DNA of 64,000 nt from Spirochaetales bacterium (GCA_022360655.1 JAKSCK010000237.1:26091-90090), one strand, 5' to 3'. Shown: positions 40,547-50,025, counted from the first letter of the stretch. The notes: generated from the letters alone by a model not told the origin. A program made the numbers and translations.

Positions 40547-40622
40547 TGTCATGGTGGGGTTGCTCCACCATGACAATAGGTAAATGTCATGAGCCTCTTG
40601 ATTGTGTTCAATGAGGCTCATG
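40547..40622 (+). terminator. Two tandem 3' hairpins after the second PEPCK
   Basis: TGTCATGGTGG...CCACCATGACA (40547-40575) and CATGAGCCTC...GAGGCTCATG (40588-40622). Confidence 0.6.
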
Positions 40623-40776
40623 TCTTCCTATTCTAACCATTTGGAAGCACAACCATCATTCTATTCATCATTCAGAAGTCCCAATAAAGTCCTTTCTGTT
40701 CATAATGCCTTCAAACCTGAAGAACTCTCCCACTCCCGATTTTTGGAAGAATTATAAAGAATCACACATTTATTCC

Positions 40777-40805
40777 TTGACGGCGGAAATCGTGCAAGCT
40801 AACAT
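40777..40805 (+). promoter_or_regulatory. Predicted promoter of the GHL6/LacI sugar operon
   Basis: TTGACG - 17 nt - TAACAT. Confidence 0.65.
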
Positions 40806-40841
40806 CGTGCACGTTAACGACACAATCGGTAACGTGCACGG
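40790..40841 (+). promoter_or_regulatory. Three operator-like repeats, probable LacI-family sites
   Basis: TCGTGCAAGCTAAC (40790-40803), TCGTGCACGTTAAC (40805-40818), inverted CCGTGCACGTTACC (40828-40841), overlapping the -10 and leader. Confidence 0.6.
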
Positions 40842-40863
40842 TTTGTCATAACAAGGAGGATCT

Positions 40864-42135
40864 ATGAAGAAAATCGGTTTATTTGTACTGGCATTAATTT
40901 CCATTGCAAGCTTTGCTTTTGCTAATGGTGAGAATGAAAGTAAGGACATGTCTGAGGACAAGATCATCATTGACACGTTTAAAGATCTTTGGCCCGAATA
41001 CATGATGGAAGCGCTGGAAGCAGCTGGACTTGCTGACAAAGTTGAATTCCGCACAACTCCTCAGAATCAGTATGAATCCAAGCTTAAAGTCACCATTGCT
41101 TCTGGTGAGGTTGGTGACATCATTTGCATGGATGCTCCCAACATTGCCTACTATGCTGACCTCGGCGCCTTAGAGCCCTTAGATTCTTATTGGGATGAAA
41201 ATGATTTTGCAGACCTTGTGGGATCTGCCCGTCAGGCAATGACATGGAATGGTCAAATCTGGGCGGCTCCCCTCAACGAGTCCAACTGCGTTCTCTACTA
41301 CAACAAGGCCATGTTTGATGAAGCTGGTATTGTTGCTGCTGAAGGTGTGGACAATGCATGGACCGTTGATCAACTCCTTGATGCCGCTAAGAAACTCACT
41401 AAAAAGAATGCGAATGGTGAAGTGGAAGTTTATGGTCTGATGCCCCAGATGTTCAGCATTGACCAGAAAAATGAAGGCATGACCTACACACAAATGCTCT
41501 GGCCTTGGTGGTTTGGTGCAGACATCATTTCTCCTGATGGATCCACTGTTGATGGCTATTTCAACAGCCCCGAAAGCAAAGCTGCCCTTCAGTTCTACGC
41601 AGACCTCTTCAATAAGCATGGTGTTTCCCCCCAAACAGCAATGTCTAACTTCTTTGCTGGTGAGAAAGTAGCCATGTGGTTCAATGGACCTTGGATGGTT
41701 GGCGTTTGGAAAAACAACTTCCCTGAGTTCTATGAGAGTGGAAACTGGGCCGCCATGCCTCTTCCTCAGAATGTGGCCGCAGCAAGCAACTCTGGCAGCT
41801 GGAACCTGGCTGTCACTGCAAACTCAAAGAACAAAGAATTGGCTTTCAAAGTTCTCCAGGCCATCACAGGAAGCCAGGGTTCTGCCATCTACAACGAGCG
41901 AAGCGGAAATCTTCCCGCTCGTGCCTCTGTCCTGGCTCAAACAGACATGACTGCCGTTCCAATGAACGTCATTCAAGAGCAGCTGTTGAAAACCTCCAAG
42001 GCTCGGCCAGTAACCCCCGTGTATCCACTCATCTCTGAAGCATTCATGAATGCTTACAATGCCGTTGCTTACGGTGCCGATGTGGACGAAGCCTTTGAAG
42101 AGGCTGTTCGCGAGATGAACGACGCCCTCCGTTAA
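40864..42135 (+). CDS. Carbohydrate ABC transporter substrate-binding protein
   Basis: Signal peptide ending SFAFANGENES; MalE-like pattern (GKIWAAPL-type segment, FFAGEKVAMWFNGPWMVGVWK). Confidence 0.9.
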   Translation: MKKIGLFVLALISIASFAFANGENESKDMSEDKIIIDTFKDLWPEYMMEALEAAGLADKVEFRTTPQNQYESKLKVTIASGEVGDIICMDAPNIAYYADLGALEPLDSYWDENDFADLVGSARQAMTWNGQIWAAPLNESNCVLYYNKAMFDEAGIVAAEGVDNAWTVDQLLDAAKKLTKKNANGEVEVYGLMPQMFSIDQKNEGMTYTQMLWPWWFGADIISPDGSTVDGYFNSPESKAALQFYADLFNKHGVSPQTAMSNFFAGEKVAMWFNGPWMVGVWKNNFPEFYESGNWAAMPLPQNVAAASNSGSWNLAVTANSKNKELAFKVLQAITGSQGSAIYNERSGNLPARASVLAQTDMTAVPMNVIQEQLLKTSKARPVTPVYPLISEAFMNAYNAVAYGADVDEAFEEAVREMNDALR

Positions 42136-42145
42136 ATTGAATTGC

Positions 42146-42201
42146 CTCGAAGAGATTCTTCTCTTCGAGTTTCCCACCTTTCACAGCTGTGAAAGGTGGG
42201 A
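42146..42201 (+). other. Tandem intercistronic hairpins between SBP and permease genes
   Basis: CTCGAAGAGA ttct TCTCTTCGAG (42146-42169) and 30-nt perfect palindrome TCCCACCTTTCACAGCTGTGAAAGGTGGGA (42172-42201). Confidence 0.85.
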
Positions 42202-42225
42202 CTCCCATCCCCACAGGAGTATCCG

Positions 42226-43122
42226 ATGAACCAGCGCCGATGGACCTTGACGCGCTACAATGGAAAAGAAGTGCGTGATGCCCTTCTCTTTCTTCTCCCT
42301 GCCATTGCCATCATTACCATATTTGTTGCGTGGCCTGGAGCAAAGCTCTTCTACTTTAGCCTGACAGACCTCAAGCTTATGGGTCGTGGACAATTCGTGG
42401 GGCTCAACAACTTCACGAAAATACTAGGAAGCTCCAGCTTTATGGACTCCGTGAGTGCAACCCTCCAATTCATGGTGGTGGTTGTCATTCTTCAAACTTC
42501 ATTAGCCCTAGGATCTGCCGTGATTCTCAACCATGAGACACAGGGGATTCGAACAATTCGAAGCATTCTCTTTGTGCCTGTTGTCCTTTCATTTGTTGTT
42601 GTTGGATACATTTGGAGAGGAATGTACAACGCCGATTACGGCCTGGTGAATGGACTTCTCTCATCACTCGGAATTCCCAAACAAGGATTTCTTGATGATG
42701 GAAGCCAAGCCTTAGGATCTCTCATATTTGCTTGTATTTGGAAAACATGGCCGTTTTTCATGATGATTTTCATTGCCGGCCTCAAAGATATCCCCATCAG
42801 TATTCATGAGTCCGCACTCATTGACGGTGCTGGACCTATAAGACGATTTGTTTCTCTCACTCTTCCCATGCTGAAACGAACACTTCTGTTTGTTGTGGTG
42901 ATTACCACAATGGATTCTGTTGTCAAAGTCTTTGTTCCTGTTTATGTGATGACCAGCGGAGGACCCATGGGCTCAACCGACATGCTGGTTCATCGAACAT
43001 GGAGAACGGCATTCCGACTGGGAAAATTCGGAGAAGCCTCAGCCATGGCTGTTCTTCTCTTCCTCTTTGTTCTTCTCATCAACCTTATACAGCTCAAAAT
43101 GGGGGAACGCAGCGATGATTAA
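42226..43122 (+). CDS. Carbohydrate ABC transporter permease (MalF/UgpA family)
   Basis: EAA loop IHESALIDGAGPIRRFVSLTLPMLKR; start trimmed to MNQRRWTLTR with SD aggag. Confidence 0.92.
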   Translation: MNQRRWTLTRYNGKEVRDALLFLLPAIAIITIFVAWPGAKLFYFSLTDLKLMGRGQFVGLNNFTKILGSSSFMDSVSATLQFMVVVVILQTSLALGSAVILNHETQGIRTIRSILFVPVVLSFVVVGYIWRGMYNADYGLVNGLLSSLGIPKQGFLDDGSQALGSLIFACIWKTWPFFMMIFIAGLKDIPISIHESALIDGAGPIRRFVSLTLPMLKRTLLFVVVITTMDSVVKVFVPVYVMTSGGPMGSTDMLVHRTWRTAFRLGKFGEASAMAVLLFLFVLLINLIQLKMGERSDD

Positions 43123-43957
43123 GTCTCTCGAACGCATCAGCTGGCCAGCCCGGCTTACCCTTGTTGTGCTGTTAGCCATCATGACCATCCCACTTTTATG
43201 GGGAGTCTCACTGTCCTTCCGTTCTAACACGGAAATTGCTGCCATGTCGGGTTTTGGGATTCAAAGTTTTATCCCTGAGCACTTCACCATCATCAACTAT
43301 CAGAACTTTTTCAGCTCTGTGAATTTCCTTCGGGTTCTTGCCACCACTCTCTATGTTTGTGGGGCGGTCACATTGGCCAGTGTTCTCACAGATGCCATGG
43401 CGGCATTTGCCTTTGCACGAATGCGATTTCCCGGACGAGACATTCTTTTTTCGGCCGTTCTGGCCACAATGATTCTTCCCTTGGAACTTCTCATTATTCC
43501 CCTCTACAGCCAAGTAAGGGATATGGGAATGATCAATAAACTTTCTGGAATCATCATTCCTTTCACAGCCAATGGCTTTGGAATCTTCTTCCTCAGACAG
43601 TTTATCAAAGGGGTACCAAATGAGTTGGAAGAAGCCGCAACAATCGATGGTTGTGGTCGGTGGCGACTTTTTGGTCAGATCATTCTCCCACTCTGTCGCA
43701 CGGCACTGATTACCTTAGGAACCATTCAGTTCTTGGCTCAATGGGACGGATTTCTTGTACCTGTGACATTCATCAGTGAACCCTCGAAGGCTGTTCTTCA
43801 AGTTGTTCTTGCCGATCTCCACTCAGGAGTCTACTTCAACGATTATGGGATTCTCTATGCTGGCATCACTGTTGGCTCCCTTCCCATCATTCTCCTGTTT
43901 GTCTTTATCCAGAAATACTACATGGATGGGATTGCCTCAACAGGAATCAAAGGATAA
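43115..43957 (+). CDS. Carbohydrate ABC transporter permease (MalG/UgpE family)
   Basis: EAA loop LEEAATIDGCGRWRLFGQIILPLCR; ATG overlaps the upstream stop. Confidence 0.92.
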   Translation: MIKSLERISWPARLTLVVLLAIMTIPLLWGVSLSFRSNTEIAAMSGFGIQSFIPEHFTIINYQNFFSSVNFLRVLATTLYVCGAVTLASVLTDAMAAFAFARMRFPGRDILFSAVLATMILPLELLIIPLYSQVRDMGMINKLSGIIIPFTANGFGIFFLRQFIKGVPNELEEAATIDGCGRWRLFGQIILPLCRTALITLGTIQFLAQWDGFLVPVTFISEPSKAVLQVVLADLHSGVYFNDYGILYAGITVGSLPIILLFVFIQKYYMDGIASTGIKG

Positions 43958-43962
43958 TTTTT

Positions 43963-46017
43963 ATGGGTACAACATACACAAAAAGACGCATCTTTTTTGA
44001 CATGCATTTTCCAGAGATCTCTGGGCAAAACATTGCAGAGAACTTTCAGCCGGCTGCCATTGCAGAATCCATGAAGGCCGCCCATGTGGATTCTGTTATT
44101 GCCTTTGCCAAATGCCAGTTTGGAAACTTCTACTACAACACTCCCCAATGGCATAAACACACAGGTCTGGGTTCCCAAGATTTTCTTGCTGAATTTGCCA
44201 AGGAACTGCATAAAAGAGAGATTGAAATCATTGGCTACATCTCCATCTCCTGGGATGAGTGGCAGGCAAATCATCATCCAGACTGGCTTGTGGAAGATTC
44301 CCAGGGACAGAGAGGCACACCTGATGCATTTCGCTGGCGAACCCTCTGCCTCAACTCCCCATACCGAGTAGAAGTGCTCAATCAAGTCCACGAAATTGCC
44401 TCCCTTCCTTACCTGGATGGTATGTGGATTGATATGAGCATCATTGGGGAGGACAGTTGTCATTGTCATCGATGCCGCAAAGCGTTTGAAGATCGTTTCC
44501 ACCGCCCTCTCACCCCCCAAGAAGGCCCCTCTCTCGACTTCCGAAACTTCCGTTATGACACCATTGAGGCCTTTTATTCGGAAGCCTACCAGCGGGCACG
44601 GGAGGCCAATCCAAACTTGGCCCTCACCAACAACTATTGGGGATATCCCTTCTCCTCCTATTCTATGGGGAGCCGTACCATTGGCGCGTTAAAAAACGCC
44701 GATTACACAACTGGTGAAGCCTATACCGACTGGACCGGCATTCTGGCACCAGCCATTTTTTCCCGGTTCTTACGCAGCCTCTCCAAAGGTCGGCCCTTTG
44801 AAGCTCTCATTGGCCGCTTCATCAATACCTGGGATTATTGCCGAAAACCTTTTGAACAACTGGAATATGAATGCCTCACCGTTTTTGCCAACGGCGGCTG
44901 TGTCACCATTGATGATGAACCCTATGCCGATGGTTCCATTGATGAAGAACTGTACTCCCAAGATATTGCCCGCATTTATGGCACCATGGAGCAGTTTGCT
45001 AGTTCTGTCCAAGGAAGTCCTGAGAAGTATTTGGCCATCTATCATTCCTTGAAGAGCAAAGACAACTGCAGTGAAATTGAGTTTATTCGCCGAACCGTTG
45101 GGGCCTTCAAAATGGCTTTTGATTTGAGCATACCTGTGGAATTTGTTTTTGATGAGCAAATCGCGAGTGCCGAGGATCTAAAACCCTATGCTGCCATCCT
45201 TCTTCCAGGCGTTCACTGCATGGATTCGGAAGAAAAACAGCACTTTGCCGATTATGCCCAAGCAGGAGGACGAATCATCAGCTTTGGTGGCTGCGGACTC
45301 TTTGAGGAAAAGGGTTGGGCTGGAATCCAAGATCTGGGCGCACTTCCTCACAGCCTTACCTACAAACAGGAAGCCATTGATGCGCAAACTGGACGCTTCA
45401 TCACCCCCCCCACCCTGGTTCGTGGAGAAGCCAGAAAACTTCACACAACCGGTACAGCCCAGGCCTCAGGTATTCTTCTTGCTCCCGTTTGTCGCAACAC
45501 AAAAGAGGAGTTCTTTCACAACAACCTTCCTGCTCCAGGCAAGGCAGAAATTTCCCCCATTCTGATTCAATCCACCCTGGGCCAAGGGAGCATTTTTGCC
45601 TACTCCCAGCCCTGGAGCGAGCATTATGCAAAGTATCCTGCTGCCCCCTGGCGCAAAACCCTGGCTGAAGCCCTGGAAGGGTTGAAATCCCCAGTTGTTC
45701 AAATACCGGCGTCGAAGCGTCTCGACTCTGTGGTGTACCAGCAAAGTAATGCATTGGTGATCCATCTTATGTTAGCATCGGCTGACCCCGTCATAGGATG
45801 CGGATTGATGGATCCCATGGGAGGGAACTTTGAACGCCCCTATGAAGTTGTGGAGGAAATACAGCCCATGCGGGACATTGTGATGACCATCAGTTCAGAA
45901 CAGACTCCATTAACCGTTCGTAGCCTTTCTGGACGCACCAATCCTAAAATTGACGGTCATACCATTCGTGTGGATGAACTTCGCACCTGGGATGCCCTTG
46001 TTGTGGAGCTTGCATAG
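43963..46017 (+). CDS. Putative glycoside hydrolase, GHL6-like catalytic region plus beta-galactosidase-trimerisation-like region
   Basis: RRIFFDMHFPEISGQNIAENFQP, HPDWLVEDSQGQ, YLDGMWIDMSIIGEDSCHCHRCRKAF; middle region AAILLPGVHCMDSEEKQHFADYAQAGGRIISFGG resembles a trimerisation/GATase-like fold. Confidence 0.65.
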   Translation: MGTTYTKRRIFFDMHFPEISGQNIAENFQPAAIAESMKAAHVDSVIAFAKCQFGNFYYNTPQWHKHTGLGSQDFLAEFAKELHKREIEIIGYISISWDEWQANHHPDWLVEDSQGQRGTPDAFRWRTLCLNSPYRVEVLNQVHEIASLPYLDGMWIDMSIIGEDSCHCHRCRKAFEDRFHRPLTPQEGPSLDFRNFRYDTIEAFYSEAYQRAREANPNLALTNNYWGYPFSSYSMGSRTIGALKNADYTTGEAYTDWTGILAPAIFSRFLRSLSKGRPFEALIGRFINTWDYCRKPFEQLEYECLTVFANGGCVTIDDEPYADGSIDEELYSQDIARIYGTMEQFASSVQGSPEKYLAIYHSLKSKDNCSEIEFIRRTVGAFKMAFDLSIPVEFVFDEQIASAEDLKPYAAILLPGVHCMDSEEKQHFADYAQAGGRIISFGGCGLFEEKGWAGIQDLGALPHSLTYKQEAIDAQTGRFITPPTLVRGEARKLHTTGTAQASGILLAPVCRNTKEEFFHNNLPAPGKAEISPILIQSTLGQGSIFAYSQPWSEHYAKYPAAPWRKTLAEALEGLKSPVVQIPASKRLDSVVYQQSNALVIHLMLASADPVIGCGLMDPMGGNFERPYEVVEEIQPMRDIVMTISSEQTPLTVRSLSGRTNPKIDGHTIRVDELRTWDALVVELA

Positions 46018-47015
46018 TGGCCAGGGAACGCATCACCACAAAAAAACTTGCCGAACTCTGCGGTGTCTCCCTTGGTACAATAGACCGAGCCCTCAACAAC
46101 AGGCCTGGCATTCGCGAAAGCACTCGTGAACGCGTTCTTGCTGCTGCCGCAGAGTATGGATACAAACCCAACCACATTGGACGAAGCCTGCAATCCGGCC
46201 GAACCATGGACATTGGTGTGGTGGTGCATGACCTGGATAATCGCTTCTTTTCCCAGCTTGTGAATGCCATCCAACAAGATGCCTGGGAACGAGGATACTT
46301 CATCCAACTGGCCGTAACACTGCGTGATCCTCAGCGGGAAAAAGCCGTTCTGGAACACATGATTGAGCGCAATGTGGATGGGATTCTCCTTTTTCCGGCA
46401 GGAAAAGAGGAAGAGCTGGGCCAGTATTTGTCCAGCCTCCCCCTCCCCGTTGTGGCCATTGGAAATGCCCTCTTTCCAGAAGGATGCTGTAGCCTCGTCG
46501 GTTTAGATGATCGAACCCTTATTGACCAGGCCACACAGGCGGCCATCCAACGGGGCTACACCCGACTGGGATTTGTGGCCCCCTATCTCAAAACCAGCCA
46601 ACATCTCAACAATTTTGAAGCAGAAGAACGTCTCAATGGTTTTCTGGCCGCTGCCCAAAAAGCTGGAGTGGAGAGTTTTGTTCTTGATGATTGGGATTAT
46701 CTTCAGCAACTCGAACAGGTTCCCTGGAAAAAAGCTCAGACAGCCTTGATCTGCACCAGTGATATTTTTGCCCTAGAAGTGGTGAACCAGCTCCATCAGC
46801 TTGGTTTATCCATTCCCCAGGATGTGGGTGTGATGGGATTTGATGACATTGATATTCTTCGGTATGCCAGCACAGCTCTCACCACCGTCCGTTATCCCGT
46901 CGGTGAAATTGGGCGGATGGCCGTGCGTCGACTGCTGCAAGAAATGGATGATGCCACCCTCACACCTGAAAAAGTGTCACTGGATTCTCGCATCATCTGG
47001 CGGGATTCACTCTAG
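46017..47015 (+). CDS. LacI family transcriptional regulator
   Basis: N-terminal HTH ITTKKLAELCGVSLGTIDRALNNRPGIRESTRERVLAAAAEYGYKPNHIGRSL; periplasmic-binding-like domain; GTG start overlaps the preceding stop. Confidence 0.93.
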   Translation: MARERITTKKLAELCGVSLGTIDRALNNRPGIRESTRERVLAAAAEYGYKPNHIGRSLQSGRTMDIGVVVHDLDNRFFSQLVNAIQQDAWERGYFIQLAVTLRDPQREKAVLEHMIERNVDGILLFPAGKEEELGQYLSSLPLPVVAIGNALFPEGCCSLVGLDDRTLIDQATQAAIQRGYTRLGFVAPYLKTSQHLNNFEAEERLNGFLAAAQKAGVESFVLDDWDYLQQLEQVPWKKAQTALICTSDIFALEVVNQLHQLGLSIPQDVGVMGFDDIDILRYASTALTTVRYPVGEIGRMAVRRLLQEMDDATLTPEKVSLDSRIIWRDSL

Positions 47016-47029
47016 TCAAAAACTCAAGA

Positions 47030-47058
47030 TCGACCCCGCTGCTCCGCAGCGGGGTGTT
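47030..47058 (+). terminator. Rho-independent terminator of the sugar operon
   Basis: ATCGACCCCGCTGC tcc GCAGCGGGGTGTTT. Confidence 0.78.
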
Positions 47059-47074
47059 TGAGGAGGATGAGACC

Positions 47075-49117
47075 TTAGCGCCTCTTTCCTCTGCCGCGGT
47101 TCTTTGTTCCGCCCTGCGGGCGATTGCTCTGATTTCCCGAACGCCCGCTATTGTGAGAGGCTGCTTTCCCTTGGTTGGATTTCTGGCCTCGAGAAGACGG
47201 TCCTTGGGCGTTCTGGCCGGGGGCCATTCCCCGACGCCCCCGCCGGCCGGAGGAGGCCGGCGCCTCACCCCTTCGCCCCCGCGAAGGGGTCGGCCGAGAA
47301 TTCCGGGAACCAGGAGATGGGGACATATAATCCCCTTCTGCAGGCACCAGACACTTAGGACCACGGCCAATCAAATCCCCCCGTCCCGCTTTTCGAAGAG
47401 CCTTGCGCACAATGTCACGATTCTCTGGCCGGTTGTACTGCAAGAGAGCCCGCTGCATGGCCTTTTCCAAACCATCCGAGGGAATATGCACATTCTTGCC
47501 AGACATGGGATCAATCCCGGTGTACCACATGCAGGTGGAGAGGGTTCCTGGAGTGGGATAAAAGTCTTGGACCTGATCCGGAATAAAACCAGAATCCCGA
47601 AGATGTTCGGCCAAGATGATGGCATCCTTGAGACGAGAACCTGGATGACCAGAAATGAAATAGGGCACCAAGTACTGTTTCTTGCCCAGTTGAGCATTCA
47701 CCTGGCCATAGCGCTCCACAAAGCGCTCGTACACTTGACGTTTGGGTTTGCCCATCACCCGCAGAACATCGGGAGACACATGTTCGGGAGCCACCTTCAA
47801 CTGACCACTCACATGATGCTCGCAAAGTTCACGCAGAAAATCATGGGTGGTATCGGCCTGGAGATAATCAAATCGTATGCCAGAACGAATGAAAACCTTC
47901 TTCACCTTATCCAGTGAACGCAGTTTTCTCAGCAGTTGGATGTAATCCCCGTGGTCGGCTTTGAGGGCCTTGCAGGGTTCAGGAGCCAAACAGCGTTTGC
48001 CAGGACAGGCGCCCTTGGTCCCCTGTTTGGCACAGGCGGGATCACGGAAGTTGGCGGTGGGACCGCCCACATCATGGATGTATCCCTTGAATCCTGGATC
48101 ATCAATGAGAATTTGGGCCTCTTCCATCAAGGAATCATGGCTACGAGATTTTACAATGCGCCCCTGATGGAAGGCCAAGGCGCAGAAAGCGCAGGCTCCA
48201 AAACAGCCCCGACTGGACACCAAGCTGTATTTCACTTCTTCCACGGCCGGAACCGGTTCGGTGTAAGAAGGATGGGCCTCCCGGGCATAAGGAAGGGCAT
48301 ACACCTCATCCATTTCCTCCCGAGTCAGAGGTTTGGCTGGAGGATTTTGCACCACCGATCGAGAACCATAGGATTCCACCAGCACCTGTCCGGTGAAAGG
48401 ATCGGCATTTTCATACTGAAGGCGAAAGCTCTGGGCAAACCGACTGCGCTTGGCTTTGAGTTCCTCATGGGAGGGAAGAATCAAGGCCTCTTTGGGAACC
48501 TCATCACTGGGACAGGCGTACAGTGTACCTGGGATTTCCCGTATGGATGAAACTGGACGGCCCTTGTCCAAAGCCGCCGCAATGCCCTTGATGGCCCGCT
48601 CCCCCATTCCGTAAATCACCAGATCTGCCTTGGAATCCAGAAGGATGGAACGACGCAGGGAATCCTTCCAATAGTCATAATGCGCCATACGCCGCAGGGA
48701 GGCTTCCAGGCCGCCCAAAATCACTGGCATTCCCTTGTAGGCCTGCCGCACCAGATTGGCATACACAATGGCCGCCCGGTCGGGACGCTTTCCGGCCTTT
48801 CCCCCCGGAGTGTAAGCATCTTGTCGACGCTTTTTCTTGGCCGCTGTGTAGTGATTCACCATGGAATCCAGATTTCCTGAAGTCACCAAGAACCCCAGCC
48901 GAGGACGGCCCAAAACTTTGAGAGAATTGGGGGTGGTCCAATCCGGTTGAGCAATGATGCCAACCCGGAAACCTTGGGCTTCCAGGACACGGGTAATCAC
49001 CGCCGCTCCAAAGGAGGGGTGGTCCACATAGGCATCACCGGTCACCAGCACAAAGTCAAGCTGGTCCCATTCTTTATCAGCCATATCTTGGGAACTGATG
49101 GGCAGGAAGGAATTCAT
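47075..49117 (-). CDS. YgiQ-family radical SAM protein (UPF0313)
   Basis: GCFGACAFCALAFHQGR radical SAM cluster motif; GDAYVDHPSFGAAVITRVLEAQGFRVGIIAQPDW N-terminus; KVAPEHVSPDVLRVMGKP. Confidence 0.92.
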   Translation of the reverse strand: MNSFLPISSQDMADKEWDQLDFVLVTGDAYVDHPSFGAAVITRVLEAQGFRVGIIAQPDWTTPNSLKVLGRPRLGFLVTSGNLDSMVNHYTAAKKKRRQDAYTPGGKAGKRPDRAAIVYANLVRQAYKGMPVILGGLEASLRRMAHYDYWKDSLRRSILLDSKADLVIYGMGERAIKGIAAALDKGRPVSSIREIPGTLYACPSDEVPKEALILPSHEELKAKRSRFAQSFRLQYENADPFTGQVLVESYGSRSVVQNPPAKPLTREEMDEVYALPYAREAHPSYTEPVPAVEEVKYSLVSSRGCFGACAFCALAFHQGRIVKSRSHDSLMEEAQILIDDPGFKGYIHDVGGPTANFRDPACAKQGTKGACPGKRCLAPEPCKALKADHGDYIQLLRKLRSLDKVKKVFIRSGIRFDYLQADTTHDFLRELCEHHVSGQLKVAPEHVSPDVLRVMGKPKRQVYERFVERYGQVNAQLGKKQYLVPYFISGHPGSRLKDAIILAEHLRDSGFIPDQVQDFYPTPGTLSTCMWYTGIDPMSGKNVHIPSDGLEKAMQRALLQYNRPENRDIVRKALRKAGRGDLIGRGPKCLVPAEGDYMSPSPGSRNSRPTPSRGRRGEAPASSGRRGRRGMAPGQNAQGPSSRGQKSNQGKAASHNSGRSGNQSNRPQGGTKNRGRGKRR

Positions 49118-49204
49118 TGCTCCCGATTATCCCGATTTCCCCCCTGGTGGACCAGCGTCATCCCCAGGAAACCCTGTCCTCTTCACGGAGAATCCACGAG
49201 GACC

Positions 49205-49951
49205 TCAAGTATGAGCATCCACATAACAGGCAATCACCTGGGCAAAAAATGCTCCTAAGCCTGGTGCAAACGCGTCATAAAATGCGGCAAACCGCTCATC
49301 TTCTCCATAGCTTTGCCCCAAATCCCGGAATGCTGGAAATGAGGCCTCCCAAAACTGATTCACATACTCATGTTGACGCTTGGCAAGAGCCAAGGCCCCA
49401 GGAGCATCCACTGGGCCACCCAAGAACTCCACCAATTCCTTTGCAATGGTTTGTCCTTCTGCAAAAACGGCCGCCTTTTTCTCATCACTCCATGAAGCCA
49501 TGCGCTGTTCACTGGCCTCCACGGCAGAGGCTCCATATTCCGCCACAGCCTCATCCCGATACTGGGCTTCTGCCTCTTCAAAACCTTGAAACTTATCTTC
49601 ATCACTCATGGTGTTCTCCTCCTCATCCAATTCCTTTAACGTGTTCTTCACTGTTTTTTGAATGGCCTTTAACCGGCGAATGCGCCCCTCCAATAATCGC
49701 TGGTGCTCTTCTAAAGCCCGACGCTGTGCAAAACCAGGTAAATCCAAAATTCGCCGAATTTCCTTGAGTGGTACATCCATTTCCCGAAACAGCAGGATTT
49801 GCTGCAAACGGTCTAACTCCTCTAGGCCATAGCTTCGATACCCCGAGGCCCTCCGATGCGATGGAATCAGGAGTCCCACATCCTCATAATGCCGTAAAGT
49901 TCGGCAACTGACTTTCGCCAATCTGGCCAAGGCACCAATGCTGTATTCCAT
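49205..49951 (-). CDS. MerR family regulator with C-terminal TipAS-like domain
   Basis: MEYSIGALARLAKVSCRTLRHYEDVGLLIPSHRRASGYRSYG HTH; C-terminal TipAS-like helical region. Confidence 0.88.
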   Translation of the reverse strand: MEYSIGALARLAKVSCRTLRHYEDVGLLIPSHRRASGYRSYGLEELDRLQQILLFREMDVPLKEIRRILDLPGFAQRRALEEHQRLLEGRIRRLKAIQKTVKNTLKELDEEENTMSDEDKFQGFEEAEAQYRDEAVAEYGASAVEASEQRMASWSDEKKAAVFAEGQTIAKELVEFLGGPVDAPGALALAKRQHEYVNQFWEASFPAFRDLGQSYGEDERFAAFYDAFAPGLGAFFAQVIACYVDAHT

Positions 49952-50025
49952 ACATCTCCATCCATGGATTTCATTACTCTAAAGTATGACGTAACGGTAA
50001 GCTCAAGGATTGTTTTCTCTATTAG

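Noticed and set aside
39134-40621. Antisense ORFs (225 and 215 aa) over the second PEPCK
   Set aside because: Same shadow-ORF explanation; no start context or domain support.
40547-40622. Possible CRISPR-like tandem hairpins
   Set aside because: The two hairpins have unrelated sequences and there is no repeat-spacer periodicity; they are better read as 3' UTR/terminator structures.
47054-47917. 287-aa plus-strand ORF in the 47 kb region
   Set aside because: Antisense to the YgiQ-type gene, whose radical SAM motifs are unambiguous.
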